From: Galeruca laticollis
Lineage: Eukaryota; Arthropoda; Insecta; Coleoptera; Chrysomelidae
Assembly (NCBI GenBank): GCA_963921935.1
Contig: OY998177.1
Span: forward strand, 8,087,754-8,151,753
DNA length: 64,000 nt
Direction of reading: 5' to 3'
Both the position numbers and the translations under genes were made by a program. Position 1 is the stretch's first letter, and every line of letters starts with the position of its first letter. Below the pieces are notes generated by a model, which was not told the DNA's origin, made no database searches, and worked only from the letters and a program-made list of their open reading frames with translations. Below, in pieces: positions 34,093-44,560 of this stretch.

Positions 34093-34912
34093 AGTTTATC
34101 ACGAAGTCCTCCAAATACTTCGGAGAATTCCTAATTCGAACTGGTCGTCCAACAGCAATATCATCTATTCTTTCTGGCATCTCTACTTGACTAATTTCAG
34201 CTGTCTCCTGTGGAAGATTGGATTTTCGCTTCTCCATTAAAACTAGATCGGTATTGTCATTCAAGGTTGTATTTGAGTTTTCTTGATGTAGATTTGAAGT
34301 TGATGCACTCAACAAGGTCATACCTCCTTGAGGAGCTAAATGACGGGTTTCTTTATCAGTCAAAAAGCGTACATGTGCATAATCAGGGTTTGCTTCGATT
34401 AGTTAAACTTTTTCCACCAATGGTTCGTACTTGTTAGTTCTTACATGTTTTCTAAGATATACCGGACCAGGAACAGAAAGCCATGTTAGAACTGTAGTGC
34501 CATTAGAGGATCGTCGAGGATAACTGAACATCCTCTCGTGTGGAGTGCAATTGGTTGCTGTACATAACAAAAATCTTATTGCATGAAGAGCTTCTTGTAA
34601 CACTGATTCCCACTGATCGATCCTGAGTCTCTGTGATTTCAACGAAAGTTGAATTGTTCTCCATATAATACCATTATAACACTCACATTGGCAGTTTCCT
34701 TGGGGATTGTAAGCTGTTGTATGACTTGAAGCTATACCAAGTGATCCTAGAAATCCTTTTAGGTCCTGAGATATGAAACAAGTTCCTCGGTCATAATGTA
34801 CATAAGATGACGTACCAAAAATAACGAAAAGTTGACGAAGGCATTTTATAACTGTTGTAGAGGTCATATCTGGACAAGCCAAAGCGAAAGGAAATCTTGA
34901 ATATTCATCCAC
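34091..34912 (-). pseudogene. pol: Integrase core and C-terminus, element B
   Basis: The core frame (34912-34403) starts MDEYSRFPFALACPDM. The second Asp is in VHYDRGTCF and the Glu in NPQGNCQCECYNG, where two neighbours became Cys. CTATNCTPHERMFSYPRRSS is the family's signature tail. A stop near 34403 separates the last 90 residues (34363-34091), a Ser/Gln-rich tail ending IRNSPKYLEDFVIN. Confidence 0.85.
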
Positions 34913-35387
34913 AATAGTTAATATATATATATTTATTATTTGTTGAAGAATGTAGAGGCCCCTTGAAATCTATATTCAACCTTTCAAATGGAGATGTAGA
35001 TTTTATTAGAGTTCCTCGATTTCTATGGAATCGAGGCTTTACTTCAGCGCAAATGAGATATGATGCAGTTAGTTTTCGAATGTTTTCCATAGAGAAAGGT
35101 AAATTTTTACAGCGAATCCAATGGTTCATTCGAGTATCTCCAGGATGACACAGAGAGTTATGTAGATTATAAAGAGTCTTCCTGTTATCTTCATTCAACA
35201 ATGATGAAGTTATTCTCGAGAAGGTGTCTGCTACTGTATTTTCGATTCCAGGTCTATATATAATATCATATCTGAAACATGATAGTTCTAGGCGCCACCG
35301 CATGATTTTATCGTTTTTGATTTTACTGGAAACCTTGTGATCAAACATGAAAGATACCGATTTTTGATCAGTAATCAACAACAACAA
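34905..35387 (-). pseudogene. pol: RNase H end, H2C2 domain and integrase start, element B
   Basis: LLITDQKSVSFMFD and YRPGIENTVADTFSRI end RNase H. LHNSLCHPGDTRM..YLICAEVKP is the zinc domain, with one Cys replaced. FERLNIDFKGPLHS keeps the first catalytic Asp of integrase. A (TA)-type slip near 34920 breaks the frame into the following core. Confidence 0.85.
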
Positions 35388-36185
35388 AGAGTTCTTGAAA
35401 AGAACGCTACAGGTCTTCCATTCTGAGAGAGTTGGGCAGCAATAGCAAAATCCGACGCATCAGTTTCTACGGTGAACATAACGGATTCGTCAATAGATTT
35501 CACGGCAGCACTGGAAATAATTTGCTTCAATAGTTCGAATGCTGTAATAGCATTTTCAGACATGGGAAATGTTTTACACTGAACCAGTGGTTGGATTTTC
35601 TCAGAGAAATTAGGGACCCATTTCGAATGTTGAGCAAACATTCCCATTATACGGCGAAGGGAAGCTAAACTATTTGGTGCGGGAAGTTCCAAAAGTGGTC
35701 TGAGTCTCTCTGGGTCTGGTTTAATTGTTTTCCCCGTAATAGTATAGCCAAGAATATTTATTTTGTCAGTGGAAAACATACATTTCTCCTTGTTCAACGT
35801 TAAACTATACTTCTCTGCAGCATTCATGAAGAGTTGTAAATTATGATCGTGGTCCATCTTGTTCGATCCACAAATGGTTACGTCATCCAAGTAAGCATAG
35901 GTATCTTTCAAACCCTCTCTTTCGATTATATTTTGGATTGTCCTCTGGAAGCAGGCTACTCCATTAGATACTCCGAATGGAATTCTACGGAATTGGTAAA
36001 GTTTACCGCAAGCTTCAATAGCAGTATACTTTTTTTCGTTATCTCTGATGGGAATCTGGTGGTAAGCATTGCGAAGATCAATTGTACTGAATATTTCATA
36101 CTTTGCTATTTGATTAACAATATCATCTATCCGTGGTAATGGATAAGCATCAAGTAATGTAAACCTATTGATGTTTGTGAATAAT
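35375..36185 (-). pseudogene. pol: Reverse transcriptase and RNase H start, element B
   Basis: The sequence from about 36170 reads FTLLDAYPLPRIDDIV, FSTIDLRNAYHQIPI, RRIPFGVSNGVACFQRT and then TYAYLDDVTICGS, the catalytic box (open from 35911). The thumb (GMFAQHSKWVPNFSEKI) and RNase H start (VETDASDFAIAAQLSQ, FFSRTL) follow. A one-base loss near 36175 disconnects it from the upstream frame, and another near 35385 from RNase H. Confidence 0.85.
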
Positions 36186-36586
36186 TAATTACCATTGACT
36201 TTATGAGTTTCGCTTGAGGTGACTAAAACTTGTGCACGCCACGGTGAGTTACTTGGCTCAATAATATTTTCTTCTAATAGTCTCTTCACTTCATTATCAA
36301 TGAATTTAGAATCATCAGATGTGTATCGGCGAGATCTCACTGCGATAGGTTTACAATTAGGAGCCAAATGTGAGAATAGAGGAAATGGATAAACGTTAGC
36401 CAAAGCTAGATTACATACTGCCAAAGAATCTCTTGGTCCACCAAAAGTCACTTCTACACCTGAGTGCTCTTTGAGTGAATCATGACCTATTATCATATCT
36501 GCACACAAATCATCAAGTACCAGTAATTTGAAGTCTTCGTATTTATTCTGCAACATTTTATTGGTAACATGGTAACGATACAGCAT
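36185..36586 (-). pseudogene. pol: Protease C-terminus and pre-RT linker, element B
   Basis: DMIIGHDSLKEHSGVEVTFGG is the protease C-terminal motif (in two parts: DMIIGHDSLKEH and GVEVTFGG). KPIAVRSRRYTSDDSKFID and EPSNSPWRAQVLV follow, corresponding to the interrupted segment in element A. It overlaps the gag-protease frame by about 94 bases in another frame. Confidence 0.83.
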
Positions 36587-37593
36587 CCGATTACTTGAGA
36601 TACTTTAGACGTAGAGGCCATGGCTACATTACATGAGGAAGGAAATATCTTCATTTTTCTTGCTCGTACTATTTTATTATTTATGAAACTATCCGAACTT
36701 CCTGTATCAATCAACGCATCCGTCATAATTCCATTAACGTCAATTTGAAGGATTGCTCTTGACAGGCAAGCTGGGGATGCAGCTGAAATTGTAGCTAGGA
36801 TTGTTGATGATGTCTGTTTGGTTGAGTATTTGGTGGATTTTGCTGAATTGCCTCGAGATTTACAGACTTTTGAAAAATGTCCCTTCTTCCCGCATCCATG
36901 GCAGTTGCAATTTCTAGCTGGACACATATCACGAGAATGATAATCAAAACCGCAAAAGAAACACTTAGAATAAATTGCGGAAGTAGTTGGTTGATCGGAA
37001 CATTCTTGAATTTGTTCAGAGCGATTGTCTGTATTCATATTAGCTGCTGCATTGAAGGATCCATATGAAGATACATAAGCCTCTGAATGAAAATGAGCCA
37101 TTTCAAGAGCTCTGGCTTTGTCGAAAGCATTTTGTAAGGTTAGTGTATTATTTTCCAGAAGTCGTTGTCTGATGTAAGGAGAACTGAGACCACTGATGAA
37201 CGAATCTCTTATGTAATCATTTTTGTTTTCGTCTGCAGATACAGATTTAAAATTACATTCTTTGCTCATTTCCTTCAGAACTTGTAAGTATTGATCACTA
37301 ACTTGTTGACGCCTTGTTGCAAGGGAGTATCGAGCAAAAATTTCATTGCGTGGTTTGACATAGATCTTTTTCAAGATTGCGAGTGCTTCATCATAGGTTG
37401 AACATTCACTGATAAATCCATAAATAATGGGGCTGACATAGTTAATTAGGATATTCAGTTGCTTATTGCTTTCTGTGGCATTGACAGCTTCAATAAAATT
37501 CTCGAATGACCGAATCCAATGTGTCCACTGTTGGGCGGCAGTACTAGAGCTCAGTTCAACTTCTAACCTTTCTGGTCTGAGTAGTTTATCCAT
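36493..37593 (-). CDS. gag: Gag-protease open frame, element B
   Basis: A 366-residue frame beginning MDKLLRPERLEVELSSS, 33 bases inside the 5' LTR edge. Capsid-like region: HWIRSFENFIEAVN, YIRDSFISGLSSPYIRQRLL. Two intact CX2CX4HX4C knuckles (CFFCGFDYHSRDMC and CHGCGKKGHFSKVC, about residues 210-250) bind nucleic acid. The protease active site ALIDTGSSDSFIN follows at about residues 290-302. A frameshift near 36560 ends it early in the protease, so Gag is probably intact but the protease is not. Confidence 0.85.
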   Translation of the reverse strand: MDKLLRPERLEVELSSSTAAQQWTHWIRSFENFIEAVNATESNKQLNILINYVSPIIYGFISECSTYDEALAILKKIYVKPRNEIFARYSLATRRQQVSDQYLQVLKEMSKECNFKSVSADENKNDYIRDSFISGLSSPYIRQRLLENNTLTLQNAFDKARALEMAHFHSEAYVSSYGSFNAAANMNTDNRSEQIQECSDQPTTSAIYSKCFFCGFDYHSRDMCPARNCNCHGCGKKGHFSKVCKSRGNSAKSTKYSTKQTSSTILATISAASPACLSRAILQIDVNGIMTDALIDTGSSDSFINNKIVRARKMKIFPSSCNVAMASTSKVSQVIGCCIVTMLPIKCCRINTKTSNYWYLMICVQI

Positions 37594-37610
37594 CTTATGT
37601 AGAATAAAAA

Positions 37611-37624
37611 AAAAGTCGAATAAA
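37611..37624 (-). promoter_or_regulatory. Self-complementary primer site of element B
   Basis: On the minus strand TTTATTCGACTTTT begins one base after the LTR. It is the exact reverse complement, over 14 bases, of LTR bases 37656-37669 (AAAAGTCGAATAAA on the minus strand). No tRNA-type TGG primer site is present. Confidence 0.7.
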
Positions 37625-37625
37625 T

Positions 37626-37736
37626 TGTAGTAAATAAACCTGAACTGAAATAGGCTTTATTCGACTTTTCACAACTAGACATTGACAAAATCAACTGAAC
37701 CAAAAATCTCAACGAAGATCAGATCAATATATTACA
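37626..37736 (-). repeat. 5' LTR of element B
   Basis: 111 bp, differing from 33970-34079 at a handful of positions. It carries GTCGAATAAAG, combining an AATAAA with the proposed primer segment. Confidence 0.9.
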
Positions 37737-37741
37737 ATCTA

Positions 37742-38694
37742 TCAATTGTCAATATTGTCACTATCAAACTTCAAAAATCATTACTTCCTAAATGTCCCTA
37801 AATCCCATAAGCATAAGTGACTGCTAAACCAATATTTGAAATCAGTTTGACCAACAATTCTAAGAATCTAATAGATTTAGGTGGGAATTTTCAGTGTACA
37901 AAAAAAATATCTTTCTTTTTGCTATCCATGGGTATGGAGTGAAACGTTTGCCGCATTTTACGGAGTTTTTTTAGAATTTTCGCAGGTAATCTTAAGTATT
38001 ACTTTGGTGATAAAGGCACCTATAAGTACCCTGAAGGGGATCAGAATTAGATATTTGCGGAAATTCAATTGTAGTAATTGAAAATTCAATTCACCTTGAG
38101 GTCACCCGACATCGAAAGGTATGTACTTCCAATATCTTGTACCTAGTTATAAAATCAAGTAATTCACTGTACTTATATACTGTATAGACTGAAGACTCGA
38201 ATAACGCAAAGCACATTCTTATGGAACTGGTCAAAAGAACCACTGGTTTTCAATTGCGGCTTTTACAGACATATTCAGTTTAGCTTGTTAATAAAATCAG
38301 TGACTTAAGTAATACTTAGACATCATATTGAAGAGAAGAAAATTCAATATTGATTCTAACTTATTAACTAGCTCTACTAAGCGATAGTTGTACTTTTCCG
38401 TAGATTTCGATAAGCTAACTGTATTATTGCTTGAGAAAGCTTCAGTTTCCTGTAGGAGAGTTAGGTCATTTAGATATTAGGATATGCTTAATATGTCATA
38501 ATTAATAGTGTCAGTTTCAATGATGAGATTAGCATGTTTTGATAGTCAAATTTAGCTAAATAAAGAAAACAAAATTACAAATCAATATAAGATATCTTAG
38601 GAACAATAATTGATTCACCTATTTAAAATGGATATATTTTCATTATTGCCTACACCTTGTCAGCAAAGGATGATACAGAAACTAGGTAAAAATT
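37742..38694. other. Unassigned spacer
   Basis: No gene or repeat recognised between element B and the Merlin fragments. Confidence 0.45.
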
Positions 38695-38934
38695 TACTAT
38701 AGTGGCGTGACTCAGAATTTGATGAAATGTTTTGTCCTAGACTAATTTGGGTATGCTGATCAAGAATTTAAAAAAAAATTCACCGGAAATGAAAACTGAA
38801 AAAGTTATAAAGTTTTGAAATTTTCATTTTTATTTTTTTTTCTTCCCGTATTATGTTCTCATAAAAATGTTTATGCTATTATATTAACTAAAACGGATAC
38901 ACTTTGATCTGTGTCAGTGTGCCGGGGAGAACTA
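38695..38934. repeat. Inverted Merlin end fragment
   Basis: It starts GGTAAAAATTTACTATAGTGGCG and ends GTGTGCCGGGGA. It is the reverse complement of 40456-40697, the right end of the neighbouring Merlin element. It lies outside that element's target duplication, so it is an extra partial copy. Confidence 0.85.
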
Positions 38935-39125
38935 TTCTTTTTAGACCTCTTTTGAATACCAATCATCATTGGACTCTCTGGGAAAAATTTTACTATAGTG
39001 GCGTGACTCAGAATTTGATGAATTTTTTTTTCTAGACTAATTATGACTTCCTGAACACGAATTTTTTTTTTTAAAATCTTGAAAAAAAATTTGAATTAAT
39101 TTTATTATACAGTTTTGTGAAAAAG

Positions 39126-40303
39126 TTAATATAATGAGAGTATAAGTAAGATCGTAACAATTTTATTAAATTCGTCGTCGATGTTATCATCTTCTTCCGC
39201 ATCATCCCATTCTCTCTCAAATGTAGGTACATCATTCAATGCCACTGGATCATAAAGATCACGAGCGAGCATAAAAAAAATAACAAGTGGATCCTGTTCA
39301 ACCTCATTGACGAATTTAAGGAACATGTAGCGAGCAAGGTATCCTCCCAAAAATCCTTTTTGTCTGTTGGCATATGGCCCGGATGCCTTAGCATGCCGCC
39401 ATGACGATTCAATGTGGTTGGTGTGGAGTCCAGTCTCAGGATCCTTGAAATGAAGGGAATGGTTCACCTGAAGATTTTCAAAATTAGGGTGGTCTTTCAA
39501 TCCCGAATAGCCTTTCCAACAGTCGGAGTAGATGGTAGTGCCAGGCTCAATGAAATGCTCAATGCAGTCCAACAAAGTTTCAGCAGTTCGATCTTCAACA
39601 ACAACCATGAAGACTTTCCCAGATCATCTTTCATATCCTCCGAATACCCAAGCCCCGTCCACATGATGACCAGGATGGTACTTCCGTTTTCCAAGCTTTG
39701 ATTCGTCAATTTCAACACTGAAAAATTTAGAATTATTTGAGCATTATTAACCTAACCTAACCCAACCTAACCTAACCTAACCTAATATAATCTAATCACA
39801 TCAATAAAAATACTTACGTTTTCCCTGGACCACCAATCTTCGTAGCCTTTTTAATAAAGGCGTCGAACACAACCTCCCGGCAGAAACAGGCCCAATCCAC
39901 AGCAGTGCGGCTGCTAGTTCTGATTTGCTTCATGATGAACTTGAGGGGACACTTTTCAACCCAAAGGTGGCAAAATGCAACAATTTTCAATAAAGGTAAA
40001 TTGGATTTGTGGAAGAACGTGTTGTGACGAATGGAAACCCTAAAATACAGAAGGCAAAGGTTAATATATAAATGAATAAATATTGTAAATATAATAAAAT
40101 GAGGTACCTCTTTTTGCATTTCACGGCCTTGGTTTTTGGATAACGAACAGTGCCATCGCAGCTCCAACGAACTCCATCGGACACCGTGCTGTCATTCATA
40201 ACTTTAAAATTTCCGTTGCAGAATGGTTGAGAGCACTTGATTGCACGGTCTTCAGGAATTACTCCAAAGTCCTGCAACTTCTCAACAATCTCGGAACAAT
40301 TCC
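39126..40303 (-). pseudogene. Merlin transposase, spliced, one stop
   Basis: DDE transposase in at least three exons. Exon 1 (to 40108) has a zinc-ribbon-like IKCSQPFCNGNF..WSCDGTV. Intron 40040-40107 has GT..AG ends. Exon 2 (40039-39818) has WACFCREVVFDAF. Intron 39718-39817 holds telomere-like repeats. Exon 3 has VEIDESKLGKRKYHPGHHVDG (first Asp; shown as VEIDESKLGKRKYHPG), TTIYSDCWKGY (second Asp) and GLHTNHIESSWRHAK (Glu). One in-frame stop at 39624-39626 breaks it. An acidic tail ends at 39126. The true start lies at or upstream of 40277. Confidence 0.87.
39749..39785. repeat. Interstitial (CCTAA)n / (TTAGG)n tract
   Basis: About seven CCTAA units with one CCCAA variant, inside the second transposase intron. 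TTAGG is the common arthropod telomere repeat. Confidence 0.9.
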
Positions 40304-40705
40304 TCTAATTAAAAATCGTGTCAAGATTGATATAACCAGTCATGATTAAATGAGAAACAGAAAACTCAGTCAAATTTAAAATGACACAAGAATATTACAG
40401 AAATAAACAAAACACGATTCGATTAATCACAGCCTGCTATTAAAAACAATCGCTCCCCGGCACACTGACACAGATCAAAGTGTATCCGTTTTAGTTAATA
40501 TAATAGCATAAACATTTTTATAAGAACATAATACGGGAAGAAAAAAAAATTAAAATTAAAATTTCAAAACTCTATAACTTTTTCAGTTTTCATTTCCGGT
40601 GAATTTTTTTTTAAATTCTTGATCAGCATACCCAAATTAGTCTAGGAAAAAACATTTCATCAAATTCTGAGTCACGCCACTATAGTAAATTTTTACCACT
40701 CTCTG

Positions 40706-42061
40706 TTTCCAATTAGTCTTGGGAATACCTTGGACCCCAGATTCCTGTATACCTGACAAGTTACCAGCGCTGTTCGTCTGAGGACTACCATGTTCATATT
40801 ATTTTAAAGGCTCAAGAAGCAACTGTATGAGGCGGTGCTGAACGAGTATTCCACAGCAATTCAACAGCTAAGTGGTAGTCATAAGTGGGATTTGTTCGTT
40901 GTCGCCATATAAAGTTTTAACATATATAGTTTAACATTCACTTAGGGAAAAACAATCACAATGAATGATTAAACAGTGAACTCATATATTATATTGAATA
41001 ACATATTATAGAACCCTTCAGGACCTAGGCTCCTCATTGTAGATACATCAGTTTGTAGTCTAAAAATAAAGTTTAAGATTTTAGTTATTGGAACAATTTG
41101 CGAAACTTCAAAGTGACTTACTTATGTTATGTAAACTCAAAGTATACTCTTCGGTAGATATTCCTTAAACAATATAGTTGTTGGGGCATTTCAGTAACGC
41201 CACTTCGGTATAGCTAATCTACTTTTTTGTTATTATTACAAAAACAATTGTGATTTTTTGGATTCTTAACCTAATCGAGTTTACGTCGCCTCTTCGGGTA
41301 AATGATTTAAAGTGTACGGCCTCTTCTAGGCTACACAATTCAGCCACTAGTGGCCTTACGTTCGGCACTCTTGTATCGCGCCACAAGTGCCGCCACCCAC
41401 AATACCTTGTTATTATTATATGAAAGTCAGAACCAAATATAGCTAAATAACCAAACCGTATTGTTTTATTAGTAGCCTCAAATAACTGTAGGTAAACTTC
41501 CCTGAGAGGTAATTGGGCTTAAAAGTATAAAAATATCTCTATCCAACATTCAACAGGGGTAACAAGGTGCTGATCTGTTTTGTGAGTGTCATTCATTATT
41601 TTAAGGATAACATGTGCTAGAGCCAAATTGCAAAGGATATGTGCACGAACTGCCCTTGAATAAGCACGACAAGACAACTTTTTTCAGTTCCTACCTGCGC
41701 ATAAACAATGCAGAAAAGTTCTTGCAGCTCACTTCTACTCATAATGAATCCTATGTCTCCCAAGAATGACATTAAAAGATGAAATCCTCATAACCGCACT
41801 AAGACGTTGCCAGATCGCAGTCTGGAGTGAAATACGCTGCTATTTCACGAGCTTAAAGATAGAGAGTCTGATCAAATGCAACAAAACAGAAGTTGGTTGA
41901 AGTATGAACAATATCATAGTTACTGAGAGGTGCATTGATGAAGGTAAGGAACAAAGTTTGTGACGTCGAGTACGGTTTAGAGCACGTTACTTGCTCTATG
42001 AAGCTATTTCAACCTGGAATATAATTTTCTTCCATTAACCAAAAATCCACTTAAAATTATC
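40706..42061. other. Unassigned spacer
   Basis: No supported coding region, tandem repeat or RNA gene. Confidence 0.45.
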
Positions 42062-43437
42062 GAGTTTAATGTTCACTTTTGAACACGTTTTCATCAAGTC
42101 CTCAAACAGAATGCTTCTCAAAGGCCCTCCAGTGTGTTTAAATGTTGTTACTAGAATTTCACCGAATTCTCCAACTGTGCTGGCTTTTGAAACATTACTT
42201 GTTCAAGTAATTACAGTACCACTTGAAGAGGCAGAAGCTGCTCGCGTTACACATTGAATACCACCCATGACATGCACATTATTACGGTGATCATCTTTGT
42301 CAACATTGACATCTGTAATGTCAAATACCCACTGAAAAAAGAAATTGGATAGTTAAAGCTCTGAGGGTGGTTCATACCAGACATCTCAAACATCCTGGCC
42401 CCTTAGTAGGAACAGCAGGAACCGAGTCCAATCGCTATTTGTATTATCCTTCTTGGGCCATATTTCTTGGATAGGGGGGCTCCAACCCCAACTTGGAGGG
42501 ATAAATGAAAAGATCCCAGTCTGGTAGAGGATATTGCATGAGCAATAGAAGTTAGTTTGCCTCTGTCTTTCTCACATTTGCCTCGTTTGTTTTTCTTTAT
42601 GATTGAATGAAGCGAGACTTGTGGGGATTGTGGAATATCACAGTTTTCTAAAAAGCGATGAAGATCTGGGTAACTATCAAGGCAATATACTTTTGAACGG
42701 ATATCTTCTCGTGTTATATCTGCCACTGCTTCAGCAACTCGTAGGTGTTCTTCCTCATAATTTGCCTGTTCGGATGTATACCATTGGTGAGAGAAAATTT
42801 TGTAACCAGTATTGCGGAAGCAGATTACTGTCTCGCGATTTTGAGCAACTGATTTGATAATGTCACTCCCATAATAATCTAGCAAACTTTTCTCAGATTT
42901 CTCACTTACTTTCAGGACCTCTTTCAGAGAAAACTGACACTTGTCTTCTATGCCCTCAATGTGGCTGCAAACATATTGTAAAGCTGTAGTGGTGTCTTCA
43001 TGATAGGGTCTACCTTTGATGATTGTTCCGATGGTATCATCTCCCCTCATCGGCAATCACATCGTTCCCAATTGAGATGTGATTTCTTCCGCCTACTGGT
43101 TTTTTCGGGCAGCTGCAGTTTCCAAGACATTGTCTCTATGCTCTCTAGTGGCTACGGTACTAACAGCAAGAAGCCGATGGACATTCAGTTATAGCTGCTT
43201 GGAAATGAAATCATCACTGGTATCCGTATTGCAAAATAAATATGTTGTTTTAAAATCGAATACTGGCTGACCCGATTGAACTCGTCGTTTAACTCCACTT
43301 CCGCTAGCTTTCTCTGTAGCAGCCATATTTTTCTCACCGGTGTATTTAGGAAACGAGACATGAAGTTTTACAGTATCACGTGTCTTAAAAAAAGCATCCT
43401 TACAAAAAGTTCTCATCCTTCTTGTTTTTACAGTCAC
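42062..43437 (-). pseudogene. Multicopy uncharacterised invertebrate family, pseudogene
   Basis: The N-terminal piece (43437-43189) has FDFKTTYLFC. After a frame change, EHRDNVLETAAARKN (about 43140) follows. The main frame (43056-42403) has KRGKCEKDRGKLTSIAHAI (shortened) and PLSKKYGPRRIIQIAIGLG. A possible 46-base intron (42332-42377, GT..AG) leads to FDITDVNVDKDDH and NNVHVMGGIQCVT. This motif order resembles a repetitive family seen, unnamed, in many invertebrate genomes. I recognise the pattern but know no function. Stops and shifts show it is broken. Confidence 0.6.
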
Positions 43438-44004
43438 TGCTTCATTCTACTCAATCGTCTTAACGCAGACAGGACATTTTTACATTTGCTTCTTTCTTAC
43501 CTATAATAAACGGAATTAAGTTGCAGATAAATTAGTGTCTCTTGATGCAAATTTAACGTATTTGTCATCTTAGAGGATACGGACAGACCTTCGTATCCTC
43601 TCACTCTAAAATGTTTTTGAAACAGACTTATAGTTCGCTCTTCATACAATTCTGGTGATAATCCGTTCTATAATCTCTAATTTTTTGAAAAAGAGGGAAC
43701 TATATGTCTATTTCAACACCATTTTAGAGAGAGAGGAAACGAGGATTTCTCCTTACTCTCTAAGATGATGAATATGTCAAATGTGCATGACTTGAATAAC
43801 TTAAATAACATATATAATCCATGTGTGTTCGTTGAACTATAAGGTAGAATTTTGCGGAAACGGATAAACCACAAAATTCACTTTTGTGCTACACAAACGC
43901 AGATTGTAATCCTCTATAAAGTCTGTGAGCATCATTTTATTGATACATATGGTAATTTAGATGATATTACCAAAAACTAGAAGTAAGAACGATTTTTTTC
44001 ATCA
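43438..44004. other. Unassigned spacer
   Basis: It contains GAGAGAGGA-type AG-rich segments near 43720 and 43560, but no gene. Confidence 0.4.
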
Positions 44005-44312
44005 ATATGTAAAATTTGTCTCACTTTGATGAGCATTAGCAGGAGAACAGGTAGACCGAAAAACATGAACCTGATCTCATTCTATGCAAGGTTAAATGCC
44101 CTACAACTTTTACAAAAAAGAGTTTTCAATAATATAAATCCTGAATGAGACATAACCGTAAAACCGCGACAAATACCTGTTTTGGGGTTCATTTTTACCC
44201 GCCCCCACTTAATCACAACTCCGCCGGGGGGAAAACCTAGGATAGTCATATTAGGCAACGAATGAAGCCATGAAAACAGTAAAATCTCTTGTAGTTTTTA
44301 TTTCCAATTTGA
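44005..44312 (-). repeat. Dispersed repeat, copy 2 (inverted)
   Basis: Reverse-complement match to 25383-25685. It lacks the (GT)n extension seen in copy 1. Confidence 0.75.
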
Positions 44313-44524
44313 ATTCAAATCCTACTGAACTAATATTAGAGATAAGGATCTGGAATATCTCTAAAAAGTAGCCGACTGTGTTGAAACCACTAATTTTCTG
44401 AAAAATACTCCAATGATTTAACTTAAGAAAACAGCACAGCTTCTAGTCACAATTTCAGCTTACTTGGGATTTCTGGAACCGTAGATGATATTCAAACTAC
44501 TACACTAGAACTCACACAATCTAA

Positions 44525-44560
44525 GGCTCGTTTCGATAACAAGGTTATCGTCTTCAGAAA
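44525..44560 (-). ncRNA. Hammerhead-like core, degenerate
   Basis: On the minus strand CTGAAGA (44557-44551), a GATAAC/GTTATC stem and GAAA (44534-44531) are spaced as in hammerhead ribozymes. No UH cleavage base follows (GAAACGAGCC). It could be a decayed Penelope-type terminal ribozyme. Confidence 0.35.

Larger units (their letters stand above)
33970..37736 (-). mobile_element. Element B: compact LTR retrotransposon
   Basis: A 3.77 kb element with 110-111 bp LTRs and the perfect 5 bp duplication ATCTA (33965-33969 and 37737-37741). Leftward order is gag-protease, RT, RNase H, integrase. It is the same family as A and C. The primer site is a perfect 14-base complement of its own LTR. A few single-base shifts break the frames; otherwise it is well preserved. 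Confidence 0.92.
38981..40697 (-). mobile_element. Merlin-superfamily DNA transposon
   Basis: A 1717 bp element with inverted ends sharing about 60 bases (GGAAAAATTTTACTATAGTGG left; right end inverted). The 8 bp duplication ACTCTCTG is at 38973-38980 and 40698-40705. The transposase is of the ISXO2/IS1595 (IS1016) type, as expected for Merlin. Confidence 0.9.

Noticed and set aside
38695..40697. A single Merlin element with 240 bp terminal inverted repeats
   Set aside because: The matching 8 bp duplication ACTCTCTG brackets 38981-40697, so the outer left repeat is outside the element.
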